Positions 8,388-19,735 are shown, numbered from the stretch's first letter. The stretch: 64,000 nt of DNA from Azoarcus sp. Aa7 (GCF_014822185.1 NZ_QVLR01000103.1:92326-156325), one strand, 5' to 3'. Made by a program: numbers and translations. Notes: generated from the letters alone by a model not told the origin.

Positions 8388-9691
8388 GACATTTCCTGCG
8401 CAATGGTCACAGTCGGATGCGGACGCGCCCGCGGCGTCTCCCGCTGCAGGTGGCTTGCCGCCCGCCAGAAGAGGCCGCCGGCCACGAGTGAAAAAAGGGT
8501 CGCCGAACAGATCGCATAGCGGATCGATTCGGTCTGCATGCCGTAACGGGTCGCCAGCAGGTCGCTGAGCAGCCCCGTCACGAAGGGGCCGAGCCCGAGC
8601 CCCAGCAGGTTGAAGGTGAGGATCACCACTGCCGACGTGAACGCCCGCATCGACGAGGGCACCAGCAACTGCGGCACGGCGACGATCGGGCCGAAGTAGA
8701 ACATCATCAACGTGGAGGCGACCGCACCGAAGGCGAGCGACAGCGCCGCCGAGGCGGTCAGGTACTGCGCAAGGGCGAAAGGCGTCATCGCAATCAGCGC
8801 GACCGCCACGACCCGCAGGCGGCCGCCCGGATCGCGCTGCCCCATATGGTCCGACAGCCGCCCCCCGGCGTACATGCCGACCGCACTGCAGAGGCCGTTG
8901 AGCAGCGCGAGGTACAGCGAGATCTGTGCGAGCGGCATGCCATGCACACGGCCATAGAAGGGCGCATTCCAGTTCATGACCGAGTACTGCGCGTAGGCCT
9001 GGCAGGCGCCGGCGAGAATGATGTAGCGGAAGGTGCGCAGCCCCCACAGATGACGGACCACCGCGGCCATGCTGTGCGCCTGCGACACCTGCGGCGCGGG
9101 CGGATCGAAACGCCCCCTGACCGGCTCCCGCATCGACAGGAATACCAGCGGCGCCAGTGCGACCCCGGCGATGCCGACGATCGCGAAAGTGGTGCGCCAG
9201 CCGACCACCGCCTCCAGCTGGCCGGCGACGACATAGCCGAAGGCCATGCCCGCAGGCAGCGACAGTCCCCACAGGGCGAGCACCGTCGCGCGGCGCGCGG
9301 GGGCGTACAGGTCGGCCACGATCGAATGGGTGGACGGCACGCTTCCCGCCTCGCCCACCGCCACGCCGATGCGCAGCAGCACGAGGGCTGCGAAGCCCGC
9401 GGCGAGCCCGGTCAGGGCGGTCATCACGCTCCACAGCGCGAGCGAACCGGCGATGATGCGGACGCGGTTGCTGCGGTCCGCCCAGTACGCCACGGGCAGG
9501 GACAGCGTCGAATAGACGATTGCGAAGGACAGGCCGGTGAGCGCCCCCAACTGGGCGTCCGACAGGCCGAGGTCGCGCTTGATCGGCACCTGCAGGATCG
9601 AAATGATCGTCCTGTCGATGTAATTGAACATCGACACGAGGAACAGCAGGAGCAGCGTGTATCTGCGCTGGAGGTCTTCGCTCACTGTCAC
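8384..9691 (-). CDS. MFS transporter, spinster-like
   Basis: This 12-segment major facilitator has about 435 residues. The sequence MFNYIDRTIISILQVPIK in the first segment is the typical NYxDR signature of the spinster-like group, and AYWADRSNRVRII forms motif A. The N-terminus is uncertain: GTG at 9691 or 9685 gives a sensible start, while an upstream GTG at 9718 adds a short basic tail. The gene lies between the second APH phosphotransferase and the acyl-CoA dehydrogenase pair. Such carriers in degradation operons often take up aromatic or alicyclic acids, so uptake of the growth substrate is the best guess. Confidence 0.8.
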   Translation of the reverse strand: MTVSEDLQRRYTLLLLFLVSMFNYIDRTIISILQVPIKRDLGLSDAQLGALTGLSFAIVYSTLSLPVAYWADRSNRVRIIAGSLALWSVMTALTGLAAGFAALVLLRIGVAVGEAGSVPSTHSIVADLYAPARRATVLALWGLSLPAGMAFGYVVAGQLEAVVGWRTTFAIVGIAGVALAPLVFLSMREPVRGRFDPPAPQVSQAHSMAAVVRHLWGLRTFRYIILAGACQAYAQYSVMNWNAPFYGRVHGMPLAQISLYLALLNGLCSAVGMYAGGRLSDHMGQRDPGGRLRVVAVALIAMTPFALAQYLTASAALSLAFGAVASTLMMFYFGPIVAVPQLLVPSSMRAFTSAVVILTFNLLGLGLGPFVTGLLSDLLATRYGMQTESIRYAICSATLFSLVAGGLFWRAASHLQRETPRARPHPTVTIAQEMS

Positions 9692-9739
9692 GCCCCGCCC
9701 GTCGTGTCGGCGCCGCACATTACCGGAACCCCGCCCGTT

Positions 9740-10879
9740 TCAGATGCCGCCGCCCCCGTTCGCGAACCGCCACGCCGCCTTCGCCAGCGGACGGATGTTG
9801 GCGGTGATCTCCGCGGCATTGGCCGACGCGGCGTTGCCTTCCTGCAGGCGGAAGGCGATGCCCTGCAGGATTGCCGCAGTGCGAAACAGGTTGAACGCGC
9901 GGTAGAAAGGCAGGGTCGCGTCGACCTTGAAGCCCGTGCGCTCGCAATAGCGTCGGATGTATTCCGTCAGCGTCGGGATCCCCAGCGCCGCGAGATCGGC
10001 GTCCTGCAGCGTACCGCGCGCATCGACACCGGGCGGACGGTACCACTCCATGGTGTGATACATCAGGTCGCCGAGCGGATGACCCAGCGTGGACAGCTCC
10101 CAGTCCACCACCCCGACCACCCGCGGTTCGGTGGGATGAATCAGCAGGTTGTGGAAGGAGTAATCCCCATGGATGATCGACGACAGCCCGTCTTCTTCCG
10201 GCACATTGGACGGCAGCCAGGCCATCAGCCAATCCATTTCGGGAATCGTCTCGATGCGCGACTGGTCGTACTGGCGCGACCAGCGCGAGATCTGGCGCTC
10301 GAAGTAATTTCCGGGACGGCCGAAATCCGACAGGCCGAGCGCGGCGTAATCGACCTTGTGCAGCCGCGCGAGGGTTTCGTTGGCCGAGTCGAACACCGCC
10401 GCGCGCTCCTTCGGCGTGAGGTCCGGCATGCGACAGTTCCAGAAGATCCGCCCCGGCACATGGCGCATGACATAGAACATGCTGCCCAGCACCTCGCGGT
10501 CCTCGCACAGCGTGAAGGGCTCGGGCACGGGAAAGCCCGGAATGCGCGACAGGGCTTCGATGACGCGGAACTCGCGGTCCACCGCATGGGCGGATTTCAG
10601 CAGCACGCCGGACGGCTGACGACGCAGCACGTATTTGGTCTGCGGTGTCTCGAGCAGATAGGTCAGGTTCGACTGTCCCCCCTGGAACTGCCGGATCGTC
10701 AGCGGCCCGCGAAAATCCGGCAAATGCTCGCGCAGCCAATCCTGCAGGCGCCCTTCGTCGATCCGGGCGACCTGGCGGATTTCACCCACCTCGCCGATAT
10801 AGGCCTTGGGCTCGGCACCCGCAGGCGACTCGCCGACCACGGCATCCAGTTGTATCGCGCTGTTTGCTATTTCACCCAT
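9740..10879 (-). CDS. APH-family phosphotransferase, ACAD10/11 N-domain type
   Basis: This 379-residue kinase-fold protein is the first gene of the leftward operon. Features are the glycine-rich QFQGGQSNLTYLL, the catalytic loop HGDYSFHN and the WELSTLGHPLGDLMYH stretch diagnostic of the ACAD10/ACAD11 kinase domain. In those mammalian proteins the kinase is fused to an acyl-CoA dehydrogenase and phosphorylates 4-hydroxyacyl-CoA. Here the kinase is separate and acyl-CoA dehydrogenases follow in the same operon. A leader of about 200 nt separates it from the promoter at 11092-11120. It is only distantly similar to the second phosphotransferase at 358-1359, so two hydroxyacyl substrates or steps are likely. 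Confidence 0.82.
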   Translation of the reverse strand: MGEIANSAIQLDAVVGESPAGAEPKAYIGEVGEIRQVARIDEGRLQDWLREHLPDFRGPLTIRQFQGGQSNLTYLLETPQTKYVLRRQPSGVLLKSAHAVDREFRVIEALSRIPGFPVPEPFTLCEDREVLGSMFYVMRHVPGRIFWNCRMPDLTPKERAAVFDSANETLARLHKVDYAALGLSDFGRPGNYFERQISRWSRQYDQSRIETIPEMDWLMAWLPSNVPEEDGLSSIIHGDYSFHNLLIHPTEPRVVGVVDWELSTLGHPLGDLMYHTMEWYRPPGVDARGTLQDADLAALGIPTLTEYIRRYCERTGFKVDATLPFYRAFNLFRTAAILQGIAFRLQEGNAASANAAEITANIRPLAKAAWRFANGGGGI

Positions 10880-11091
10880 GGCATTCTTTATCCGTCGTTG
10901 GCACCGCGAGGATGCGAATTGGCGCTACCCTGGGTCTCCGCGCCGTGGACACGAAAACCCGTGCTTTCCTTTCCCGTCCCGCCGCTGCCGGGACTGTTCG
11001 ACAACACCGGCTTTCACACCGAATTCGCCCGTACGTTCGGTCGATAGAGACCCCGTATGCGGCCAAGGCAAAGCACCAGCCGTTCCGCCGA

Positions 11092-11120
11092 AGATTATCG
11101 ACCGACCGGTCGGCTGTCAA
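11092..11120 (-). promoter_or_regulatory. Sigma-70 promoter with regulon operator in the spacer, leftward operon
   Basis: On the minus strand TTGACA (11115-11120) and TAATCT (11092-11097) are separated by exactly 17 bp. The inverted repeat CGACCG-N2-CGGTCG occupies 11099-11112 inside the spacer, two bases after the -35 and one before the -10. Binding there would block RNA polymerase directly. It drives the phosphotransferase at 10879 and, through short gaps and overlaps, all genes down to the window start. Confidence 0.85.
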
Positions 11121-11180
11121 CATGAAAAATGCGACCCGCGTTGTGTCGCATCTCCGGGAATCCCGGTGATCATCTGATTA

Positions 11181-11209
11181 TTGACACTCGACCGCCCGGT
11201 CGGTAGGCT
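11181..11209 (+). promoter_or_regulatory. Sigma-70 promoter with regulon operator in the spacer, rightward operon
   Basis: TTGACA (11181-11186), a 17-bp spacer and TAGGCT (11204-11209) point right. The operator CGACCG-CC-CGGTCG at 11189-11202 has the same two-base/one-base placement as the divergent promoter 60 bp to the left. The rest of the 458-bp gap between 10880 and 11337 holds only leaders; I see no gene in it. Confidence 0.83.
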
Positions 11210-11337
11210 TTTGCAAAAAAGGGACTTGTCCAACCTCCTGCGGACTGCCAACCTGCCATCGACCGACATCCGGGCGGAGCCGCCCGGTACGCGGCAGCGC
11301 CCCAGACTGCACCTGACCACACACCGGGAGACCCAAG

Positions 11338-12023
11338 GTGACGGAATCGAATGCCCTGCTCCAGTCGGAGCTACTGAAACAGCTCGCACCCTTTACGCGT
11401 TCGGGGTATGCCCTGTTCCGCGAGGTGATCGAAACCGATGGCGCACTGCCCGCAAGACTCAAGTGCCTGTTTGCCGCGGTCGCAGCGTGCAATCGTGGCT
11501 ACAGGGAGCTCGCGCGCAGCGAGCTGGAACGCGCCGCGGCGCTCGGCCTGCCGCTCGAGGAGGCGGCCAGCGGACTGATCCTGCTGAGCAGCCTGCGTGG
11601 CGAAGGTGCGGCACTCGCATTCGACGCCCTGCTCCGCGCCGTGTATCCGCAGCAGCAGGCAAGCGTGCCGGATGCGCCGCTGGTGCGCGCCAACCCCGGC
11701 GAAGCCGAAGCGAACTTCAAGGCCTACTTCGGCACCATCCCGCCTGCGCTGGCCACTCTGCTCAAGCTCGCACCAAAAGGTGCGGACGGCTACTTCCTGA
11801 TGCGCAAGGGCACCATCGACTGCAACCAGCTCGACCGCAAGGCCGCCGAGCTGATGCTGGTCGCCGTGCTCGCATCCGACTACAGCCCGATGGCCGCCAC
11901 CCACATCCGCGCCGCGCGCGCGGTCGGCGCGACCGACGAGGAGCTGGCCGAGGCCATTCTGTGCGCGATCCCCTGCGCCGGCATCGCCGCGTGGATGGGT
12001 GCCGGCGTGCTGCTGGAGGCCCA

Positions 12024-12027
<4 letters not shown>
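11338..12027 (+). CDS. AhpD/carboxymuconolactone-decarboxylase-like protein, copy 1
   Basis: This 229-residue protein starts at GTG 11338 after GGGAGACCCAAG. It has two all-helical repeats of the carboxymuconolactone decarboxylase (CMD/AhpD) type: ARLKCLFAAVAACNRGYRE in the first half and KAAELMLVAVLASDYSP in the second. The CxxC redox pair of AhpD is absent; the cysteines present (for example CAIPCAG near the end) do not fit that motif. Peroxidase-reducing activity is therefore unlikely, and a lactone-decarboxylase or hydrolase-like role is open. It is the first gene of its operon and overlaps the beta-oxidation fusion gene as ATGA. A paralogue lies at 19736-20428. Confidence 0.7.
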
Positions 12028-14117
<2,090 letters not shown>

Positions 14118-14168
14118 GCGCCGGCCACAACTTTCCTCACCCACCAACCACTACAGGGAGCGCACAAG

Positions 14169-15371
14169 ATGCGTGACGCGGTAATCGTTTCCGTCGCCCG
14201 CACCCCGATCGGCAAGGCCTATCGCGGTGCATTCAACAACACCCAGGGCCAGGCCCTGGCCGCGCACGTCGTGCGGGCCGCCCTCGACCGCGCCGCGGTC
14301 GAATCCGACGCCGTCGACGACGTCATCATGGGCTGCGCGATCCAGCAGGGCACCACGAGCTTCAACGTCGCCCGCCAGGCCGCCCTGCGCGCCGGCCTGC
14401 CGGTCAGCGTGCCCGGCATGACCATCGACCGCCAGTGCGGCTCGGGCCTGATGGCAATCGCCACCGCGGCCAAGCAGATCATCGTCGACGGCATGAATGT
14501 CGCGGTCGCCGGCGGCGTGGAATCCGTGTCGCTGGTGCAGAACGAGCACTACAACATGTTCCGCATCAAGGACCCGGTGCTCGATGAACGCGTCCCGGCA
14601 CTCTACATGTCGATGCTCGAAACCGCCGAGATCGTCTCGCAGCGCTACGGCATCAGCCGCGAGCGCCAGGACGAGTTCGCCCTGCGCTCGCAGCAGCTCA
14701 CCGCCCGGGCGCAGGCCGAAGGTCGCTTCGACGGCGAGATCGTGCCGATGGAGTCGGTCATGGCGCGCTTCGACAAGGCGAGCGGCAACACCGTGTTCGA
14801 GACGGTCACCCTCGACCGCGACGAAGGCAACCGCCCGCAGACGACGCTGGAAGACCTCACCAAGCTGCAGCCGGTGTTCAACGGCGGGCAGATCCTCAAG
14901 GAAGGCCGTTACGTCACCGCGGGCAACGCCTCCCAGCTCTCCGATGGCGCCGCGGCATTGGTGCTGATGGAAGCCGGCGAAGCGGCGCGACGCGGACTCA
15001 CCCCGCTCGGGCGCTATCGCGGCATGGCGGTCGCCGGCTGCAACCCCGACGAGATGGGCATCGGCCCGGTCCTCGCCGTGCCCAAGCTGCTCGCGCAGGC
15101 GGGCCTGAAGGTCGAGGACATCGACCTGTGGGAGCTCAACGAAGCCTTCGCGTCGCAGGTGCTGTACTGCCGCGACACGCTGGGCATCCCCGACGAGCGC
15201 ATGAACGTCTCCGGCGGCGCAATCGCCATCGGCCACCCCTATGGCATGTCCGGCGCGCGCATGACCGGCCACATCCTGCTCGAAGGCCGCCGCCGCAAGG
15301 CAAAATACGGCGTTGTCACGATGTGTGTCGGCGGAGGTATCGGCGCGGCGGGCCTGTTCGAAATTTTCTGA
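14169..15371 (+). CDS. Acetyl-CoA acyltransferase (thiolase)
   Basis: This is a full-length degradative thiolase of 400 residues. The nucleophile is Cys90 in [16 protein letters not shown] is the conserved NEAF block, [14 protein letters not shown] carries the active-site histidine, and [13 protein letters not shown] contains the C-terminal base cysteine. It would cleave 3-oxoacyl-CoA with CoA to acetyl-CoA (or another small acyl-CoA) and a shortened chain. It is the last gene of the operon that starts at 11338. A separate promoter follows its stop, so the next operon is independently transcribed. The ribosome binding site is GGGAGCGCACAAG. Confidence 0.95.
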   Translation: MRDAVIVSVARTPIGKAYRGAFNNTQGQALAAHVVRAALDRAAVESDAVDDVIMGCAIQQGTTSFNVARQAALRAGLPVSVPGMTIDRQCGSGLMAIATAAKQIIVDGMNVAVAGGVESVSLVQNEHYNMFRIKDPVLDERVPALYMSMLETAEIVSQRYGISRERQDEFALRSQQLTARAQAEGRFDGEIVPMESVMARFDKASGNTVFETVTLDRDEGNRPQTTLEDLTKLQPVFNGGQILKEGRYVTAGNASQLSDGAAALVLMEAGEAARRGLTPLGRYRGMAVAGCNPDEMGIGPVLAVPKLLAQAGLKVEDIDLWELNEAFASQVLYCRDTLGIPDERMNVSGGAIAIGHPYGMSGARMTGHILLEGRRRKAKYGVVTMCVGGGIGAAGLFEIF

Positions 15372-15381
15372 AAACACGGCA

Positions 15382-15433
15382 TTGACAAATATCGTTGCCG
15401 TGGTAAGGTTTCACTTAATCGACCGACCGGTCG
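15382..15433 (+). promoter_or_regulatory. Promoter with downstream regulon operator, ligase/TetR operon
   Basis: TTGACA at 15382-15387 and TAAGGT at 15404-15409 are 16 bp apart. The operator CGACCG-AC-CGGTCG lies at 15420-15433, beginning ten bases after the -10, so it would cover the start site and not the spacer. The operon from 15500 ends with the TetR gene, so repression here would also be autoregulation. Confidence 0.7.
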
Positions 15434-15499
15434 GGTGCTAAACGAAGCCCGGGGCCACCCCGGGCTCGACTCGAAATTCACACAGGAGCGGATACAGCC

Positions 15500-16297
15500 A
15501 TGGAATTGGAAAAGGACGTCATTCAGTACGAAGTTGCCCCCAACGGCGTTGCCACGATCTGGCTCAATCGCCCGCACAAGCGCAACTGCGTGAGCCCCCA
15601 GCTGTTGAAGGAACTCGAGAAGGCCGTCGATCGCGCCTCCGAGGACAAGGAAGCCTTGGCCGTCGTGTTCCGCGGCCGCGCCAACACCTTCTGCTCGGGC
15701 GCCGACCTCGACCTGCTGGTCAGCCCGGTGCTGCAGGAGACCACGACCTCGCTGCAACTGGCAATCGATTCCGCGCGCACCTTCGACAAGATCTTCAACA
15801 TGAAGAAGCCCACCATCGCGGCCGTTGAAGGTTTCGCGGTTGCCGGCGGTTTCGAGCTGATGATCTCCTGCGACTTCGCGCTCGCCGCCAACGAAGCCAA
15901 GATCGGCGACTTCCACATCCGCCGCGCGCTGTTCGGCGGTGCGGGCCCGATCTACCGCCTGCCGCGCATGATCGGCATGCGTCGTTCGAAGGAGCTGATG
16001 CTCACCGGCAAGCTGCTCACCGGCGTGCAGTGCGCCGATTGGGGCCTGGTGAACGCCGCCGCGCCGCAAGCCGAGTTCGACAAGCTGATCCAGGACTTCT
16101 GCGCGCCGCTGATCGACAAGAGCCCGTTCTGCATGTGGATGACCAAGATGGCGTTGAACCGCGGCCTCGACGCGGATACCAACTCCCTGATCACCCTCGA
16201 AACCATGACCTGCAACGTGGTCCATCACTCGGAAGACGCCAAGGAAGGCGTGCGCGCGTTCCTCGACAAGCGCGCTCCGAAGTGGACCGGTCACTGA
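15500..16297 (+). CDS. Enoyl-CoA hydratase/isomerase
   Basis: This crotonase-family protein of 265 residues starts at ATG 15500 after AGGAGCGG. The oxyanion hole is formed by TFCSGADLDLL (residue about 65) and GFAVAGGFELMIS (about 112). The region where hydratases carry the second catalytic glutamate reads GDFHIRRALFGGAGPIYRLPR, with His/Arg, so the reaction may not be simple hydration. Ring-intermediate crotonases such as hydrolases and dehydratases show such changes. It opens the operon that carries the acyl-CoA ligase, so it may act on an early CoA thioester. Substrate unknown. Confidence 0.82.
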   Translation: MELEKDVIQYEVAPNGVATIWLNRPHKRNCVSPQLLKELEKAVDRASEDKEALAVVFRGRANTFCSGADLDLLVSPVLQETTTSLQLAIDSARTFDKIFNMKKPTIAAVEGFAVAGGFELMISCDFALAANEAKIGDFHIRRALFGGAGPIYRLPRMIGMRRSKELMLTGKLLTGVQCADWGLVNAAAPQAEFDKLIQDFCAPLIDKSPFCMWMTKMALNRGLDADTNSLITLETMTCNVVHHSEDAKEGVRAFLDKRAPKWTGH

Positions 16298-16318
16298 TCC
16301 GCAGAGGCAGATAGGCAT

Positions 16319-16654
16319 ATGTCAGCAAGCTTGGTCATCCTGGCGACCCGCCCCCCCGAGTGGTCGCGCGAGCAATTCACCACCTGGTGGCGCAGCGAGC
16401 ACGCGGACTACGCGAAGAAGCTCCCCGGCCTCGCCGCCTACCGCCACGGCGAGGTGACGTTCGACTACGATCACCCGGAAGGGCCCGCCTGGGATGGCCA
16501 TGCCGTGCTGACCTTCGCCTCGCGCGAAGTGCTCGATGCGGCACTTCATTCCCCCGAGTGGGCCGCCGCCGTGGCCCACGTCGGCAAGATGAAAGGAAAA
16601 CGGATCGCCCTGATCACCGAGGAGCTCGACCTCCTCGCCGGTCACGGCGCCTGA
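16319..16654 (+). CDS. EthD-domain (ferredoxin-like fold) small protein
   Basis: This 111-residue protein starts 22 bp after the hydratase. It begins SLVILATRPPEWSREQFTTW and contains the WWRSEHADYAKKLPGLAAYR pattern of EthD/dimeric alpha-beta barrel proteins, with the His-centred H-x(2)-Y motif of the family and a second half DGHAVLTFASREVLDAAL. Members are small dimeric proteins that include MlhB/MmlI-type lactone or muconolactone isomerase relatives and accessory proteins of ether and polyketide metabolism. A catalytic role on a cyclic intermediate is plausible but not shown. It lies in the ligase/TetR operon. Confidence 0.7.
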   Translation: MSASLVILATRPPEWSREQFTTWWRSEHADYAKKLPGLAAYRHGEVTFDYDHPEGPAWDGHAVLTFASREVLDAALHSPEWAAAVAHVGKMKGKRIALITEELDLLAGHGA

Positions 16655-16679
16655 AACCCGGCATCGCAAGGATAACAAG

Positions 16680-17477
16680 GTGAGCGAAAACTTTTCCCCG
16701 GGCTTCGTCGCCCGCCAGTTTCGCCTCGACGGCAAGGTCGCACTCATCACCGGAGGCCGCGGCGCGCTCGCCGAGGCCATCGCGGCGACCCTCGCCGACC
16801 TCGGCTGCAAGGTCGCGCTGGCCTCGCGCCACCAGCAGGAATGCGCCGACATGGCGGCGAGCATTGCCGAGCGCTTCTCGACCACGGCCATCGGCCTGCG
16901 CTGCGACATCGCCAACGAGGAAGAGGTCGAAGCGGCCGTCGCTGCGACCGTCGAGCAGTTGGGCGGCCTCGACATCCTGATCAACAACGCCGGCGCCTCG
17001 TGGTGGGGTCTGCCCGAGGAAATCCCCCTCTCGGGCTGGCGCAAGGTCGTCGACGTCAACCTCACGGGCACCTTCCTCGCGTGCCGCCATGCCGCGCGCC
17101 ACATGATCGGCAAGGGCGGCGGCTGCATGGTCAACATCGCCTCGGTAGGCGCCTTCCTCTCCTACCGGCCGGACGCTGGCCAGGTCGTGCCCTACACGAC
17201 GACCAAGGCCGCGATGGTGCATCTCACCAGCGACCTCGCCGCGCAGTGGGCGCATCACGGTATCCGCGTCAATGCGGTCGCGCCGGGCTCGGTCGAGACG
17301 GGCATGACCGAAACACTGACGGACACCATCCAGCAGAAGCTGATCGACGGCATCCTGCTGCGCCGCTTCGGCAAGCCCGCCGAAGTCGCCCCGACCGTTG
17401 CGCTGCTGGTGTCGGACGCCGGGAGCTTCATCACCGGCCAGACCTTCCTTGTCGATGGAGGGCAGTCGATTGCCTGA
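16680..17477 (+). CDS. Short-chain dehydrogenase/reductase with altered glycine motif
   Basis: This SDR of 265 residues starts at GTG 16680. It has NNAGASWWG, an ASVG serine and the active-site YTTTK. The cofactor loop, however, reads TGGRGALA where the family has TGxxxGxG, so both distal glycines are alanine. The nucleotide sequence around 16755-16780 is unambiguous, so this is not a frameshift. The fold downstream is otherwise intact and ends GQTFLVDGG as usual. The change may alter cofactor binding or preference. The gene overlaps the acyl-CoA ligase start by 8 bp, so the two are translationally coupled. Confidence 0.83.
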   Translation: MSENFSPGFVARQFRLDGKVALITGGRGALAEAIAATLADLGCKVALASRHQQECADMAASIAERFSTTAIGLRCDIANEEEVEAAVAATVEQLGGLDILINNAGASWWGLPEEIPLSGWRKVVDVNLTGTFLACRHAARHMIGKGGGCMVNIASVGAFLSYRPDAGQVVPYTTTKAAMVHLTSDLAAQWAHHGIRVNAVAPGSVETGMTETLTDTIQQKLIDGILLRRFGKPAEVAPTVALLVSDAGSFITGQTFLVDGGQSIA

Positions 17478-19005
17478 CCGCAGCCCCGCACAATTCTCCG
17501 CCGACGGCCTGACCTGGACCGACGCTTCGCTGTGGCGGCAGTTCTCGGCGCTGGCCGAGGCCGCCCCGGACGCGCTGGCCGTGGTCGGCGCCGACGGACG
17601 CCGCTGGAGCCGCGGCGAACTCCGCACGATGGCGCAAGCCGTCACCGCAGCCCTGCTCGCGGCCGGCGTACGTCCGCACGACCGCATCATGCTGCAGGGG
17701 CGCAAGAACGCACCGGTACTGGCTGCCGCGCTCGGAATCTCGGGCGCGCAGGCGGTCATCTGCCCGTTCACGCCCGACCTCGGCGCCGCTGAACGGGCGG
17801 TGCTCGACGAACGCCTCGGTCATGTCGCCGTGATCCGCGACAGCGACGGTGAAGCCATCCCCGGTGTGCCCGGTCTGCACCTGCAGTACCGCGGGCGACA
17901 ACCGCAGCACGGCGCCGACGAACGCGATGCACAGACGGCGATGATCGGCTTCACCTCCGGCACCACCGGCGTGCCCAAGGGCGTGATGCACTCGTCGGCG
18001 GCGATGAACTACACGGTGCGCGCCTGCGAACAGATCGCCGGCCTCGCGCCGGACGACGCCATCCTCGGCGTCGTGCCCCTCGGCAGCGCCCCCGGATTCA
18101 CCTTCACCGCGCATTTCGCGCTGGCCCTCGGCCACCCGCTGGTCGTCGTGGATCCGTGGGACGCACTGGAAACGCTGAAAAGGATCGAGGAATACGGCTG
18201 CCGCTGGGGCATCTGCGTGCCCACGCACCTCGCAACGCTGATCGAGGTGGCCCGCAGCGGCCGCTGGACACGGCCCAGTCCGCTCAAGGTGCTCGGCGTC
18301 GGCGGCAGCGCGATGACACCCGAGCTGATCCGCGACGCGAAGGACCTGCTCGGCATCAGCGCGCTGCGCATGTTCGGCATGTCGGAATGCATGGGGCACG
18401 CCTCGACGCGTCCCGACGACACGCCGGAGCGCCTGTGCCACTCCGACGGCAAGCCCTTCCCCGGCACCCGCGACGAAGCCTTCGATGGCGAACAACGGAT
18501 GTTGCCGCGCGAACAGCGCGGCCAGGCCGGGGTGCGCGGACCGTCGCTGTTCCTCGGCTATTGCCGCGGCCTCGGCGACCAGGAATACCGTCTCACCGAT
18601 GACGGCTACTTCCTCACCGGCGACGAGATCATCTGCGATGCCGACGGTTACCTCAAGGTCGTCGGGCGCATCAAGGACCAGATCATCCGCGGCGGATACA
18701 ACATCGATCCCGCCGAGGTCGAGGCGGCCCTGCTGCGCCATCCCGCGATCGCCCAGACCTCCGTCATCGCGGTGCCCGAACAGCGCCTCGGCGAGCAGGC
18801 CTGCGCGGTGTGCGCGATCCGTGACGGTCATCAGGCGCCCACGCTGGAGGAGATCAAGGACCACCTCGCAACGATCGGCCTGTCGAAGAAGAAATGGCCG
18901 GAGCATTTGCTCGTGGTACCGGATTTCGTGTATACGACAACGGGAAAGATCGACAAGAAACGCCTGTCCAGGATGGTCGCATCCGAGCTGGGTCTCGGCG
19001 GGTAG
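17470..19005 (+). CDS. Acyl-CoA ligase (AMP-forming, ANL superfamily)
   Basis: This protein of about 511 residues contains the AMP-binding P-loop GFTSGTTGVPKGVMH near residue 160, the RMFGMSECMGHAS A5 motif, DGYFLTGDE, the hinge VVGRIKDQIIRGGYNIDP and the C-terminal catalytic lysine in TTGKIDKKRL. It would activate a free carboxylic acid to its CoA thioester and is the only ligase seen, so it is the likely entry enzyme. TTG 17470 is preferred because GGAGGG lies just upstream inside the SDR gene; ATG 17455 in the same frame is an alternative. The TetR gene follows after 88 bp. Confidence 0.9.
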   Translation: MPDRSPAQFSADGLTWTDASLWRQFSALAEAAPDALAVVGADGRRWSRGELRTMAQAVTAALLAAGVRPHDRIMLQGRKNAPVLAAALGISGAQAVICPFTPDLGAAERAVLDERLGHVAVIRDSDGEAIPGVPGLHLQYRGRQPQHGADERDAQTAMIGFTSGTTGVPKGVMHSSAAMNYTVRACEQIAGLAPDDAILGVVPLGSAPGFTFTAHFALALGHPLVVVDPWDALETLKRIEEYGCRWGICVPTHLATLIEVARSGRWTRPSPLKVLGVGGSAMTPELIRDAKDLLGISALRMFGMSECMGHASTRPDDTPERLCHSDGKPFPGTRDEAFDGEQRMLPREQRGQAGVRGPSLFLGYCRGLGDQEYRLTDDGYFLTGDEIICDADGYLKVVGRIKDQIIRGGYNIDPAEVEAALLRHPAIAQTSVIAVPEQRLGEQACAVCAIRDGHQAPTLEEIKDHLATIGLSKKKWPEHLLVVPDFVYTTTGKIDKKRLSRMVASELGLGG

Positions 19006-19093
19006 CCCGCAGAGGAGGCGGATCGGCAGCGCGGGGCGGCAAATCCGGAATCCGTCCCGCGGCAATACTTCACACGGGATTCACGGGAGTCAT

Positions 19094-19735
19094 ATGAAAA
19101 GTCCAGTCAAGCCGGCGGAGCCGCCAAAAAAGAAGCGGGCCCGCACCACGACGGCGGCACATGACGAAAAGCGCCACGAGATCATCGCGGCCTGCGCCTC
19201 GCTGTTCGACCGCGTCGGCTATCACGGCACCTCGATGCAGATGCTCGCGGACGAGGTCGGCCTCGGCAAGCCGACGCTGTACCACTATTTCGCCAGCAAG
19301 GGCGACATCCTCTACGAAATGCACCAGCTGCACATCGACGCGATGATCGGCGGCCTGCAGGGGGATTCGCAGCAGGACGACGCGCAGCCGGCCGAGCTGC
19401 TCGAACGCGCCTGCGCCTCGACGCTGCGCGAGATCGCGCTGCACCCCGGTTACGTGCGCGCCTTCATGGACCACTACGCCGAACTGGAAGACAAGCAGCG
19501 CGCCGAGATGCGGCACCGGCGGCGCGAGTACTTCACGCGCATCACCAACATCATCCGCGACGGGATGAGCAAGGGTCACTTCCGCGAGATGGATCCCGAG
19601 CTGGCCACCCTCACCTTCGTCGGCATGTGCAACTGGGCCTACAAGTGGTATCCGCGCATGGCGGATGAGGTGCCGCCGGAGAAAATGGCCAAATCCATGT
19701 GCCAGATTCTCCTCGACGGCTTCAACAAGCGCTGA
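19094..19735 (+). CDS. TetR-family transcriptional regulator, candidate master repressor
   Basis: This 213-residue regulator has a basic N-terminal tail (PPKKKRARTTT) and a TetR helix-turn-helix at about residues 42-64 with TSMQMLADEVGLGKPTLYHY. The C-terminal ligand domain contains a TetR_C-type core (YVRAFMDHYAELEDKQ, MCNWAYKWY) similar to KstR2/FadR-like acyl-CoA sensors. ATG 19094 follows GGGAGT. It is the only TetR protein in the window, while twelve copies of one palindrome mark the catabolic promoters, so it probably binds them and is released by a pathway CoA thioester. That link is inferred. It is the last gene of the operon under the 15420-15433 operator and abuts the convergent gene at 19736. 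Confidence 0.9.
   Translation: MKSPVKPAEPPKKKRARTTTAAHDEKRHEIIAACASLFDRVGYHGTSMQMLADEVGLGKPTLYHYFASKGDILYEMHQLHIDAMIGGLQGDSQQDDAQPAELLERACASTLREIALHPGYVRAFMDHYAELEDKQRAEMRHRRREYFTRITNIIRDGMSKGHFREMDPELATLTFVGMCNWAYKWYPRMADEVPPEKMAKSMCQILLDGFNKR

Noticed and set aside
358..10879. Phosphotransferases as antibiotic resistance genes
   Set aside because: Both share the acyl-CoA dehydrogenase context and one has the ACAD10/11 signature; no resistance gene context is present.
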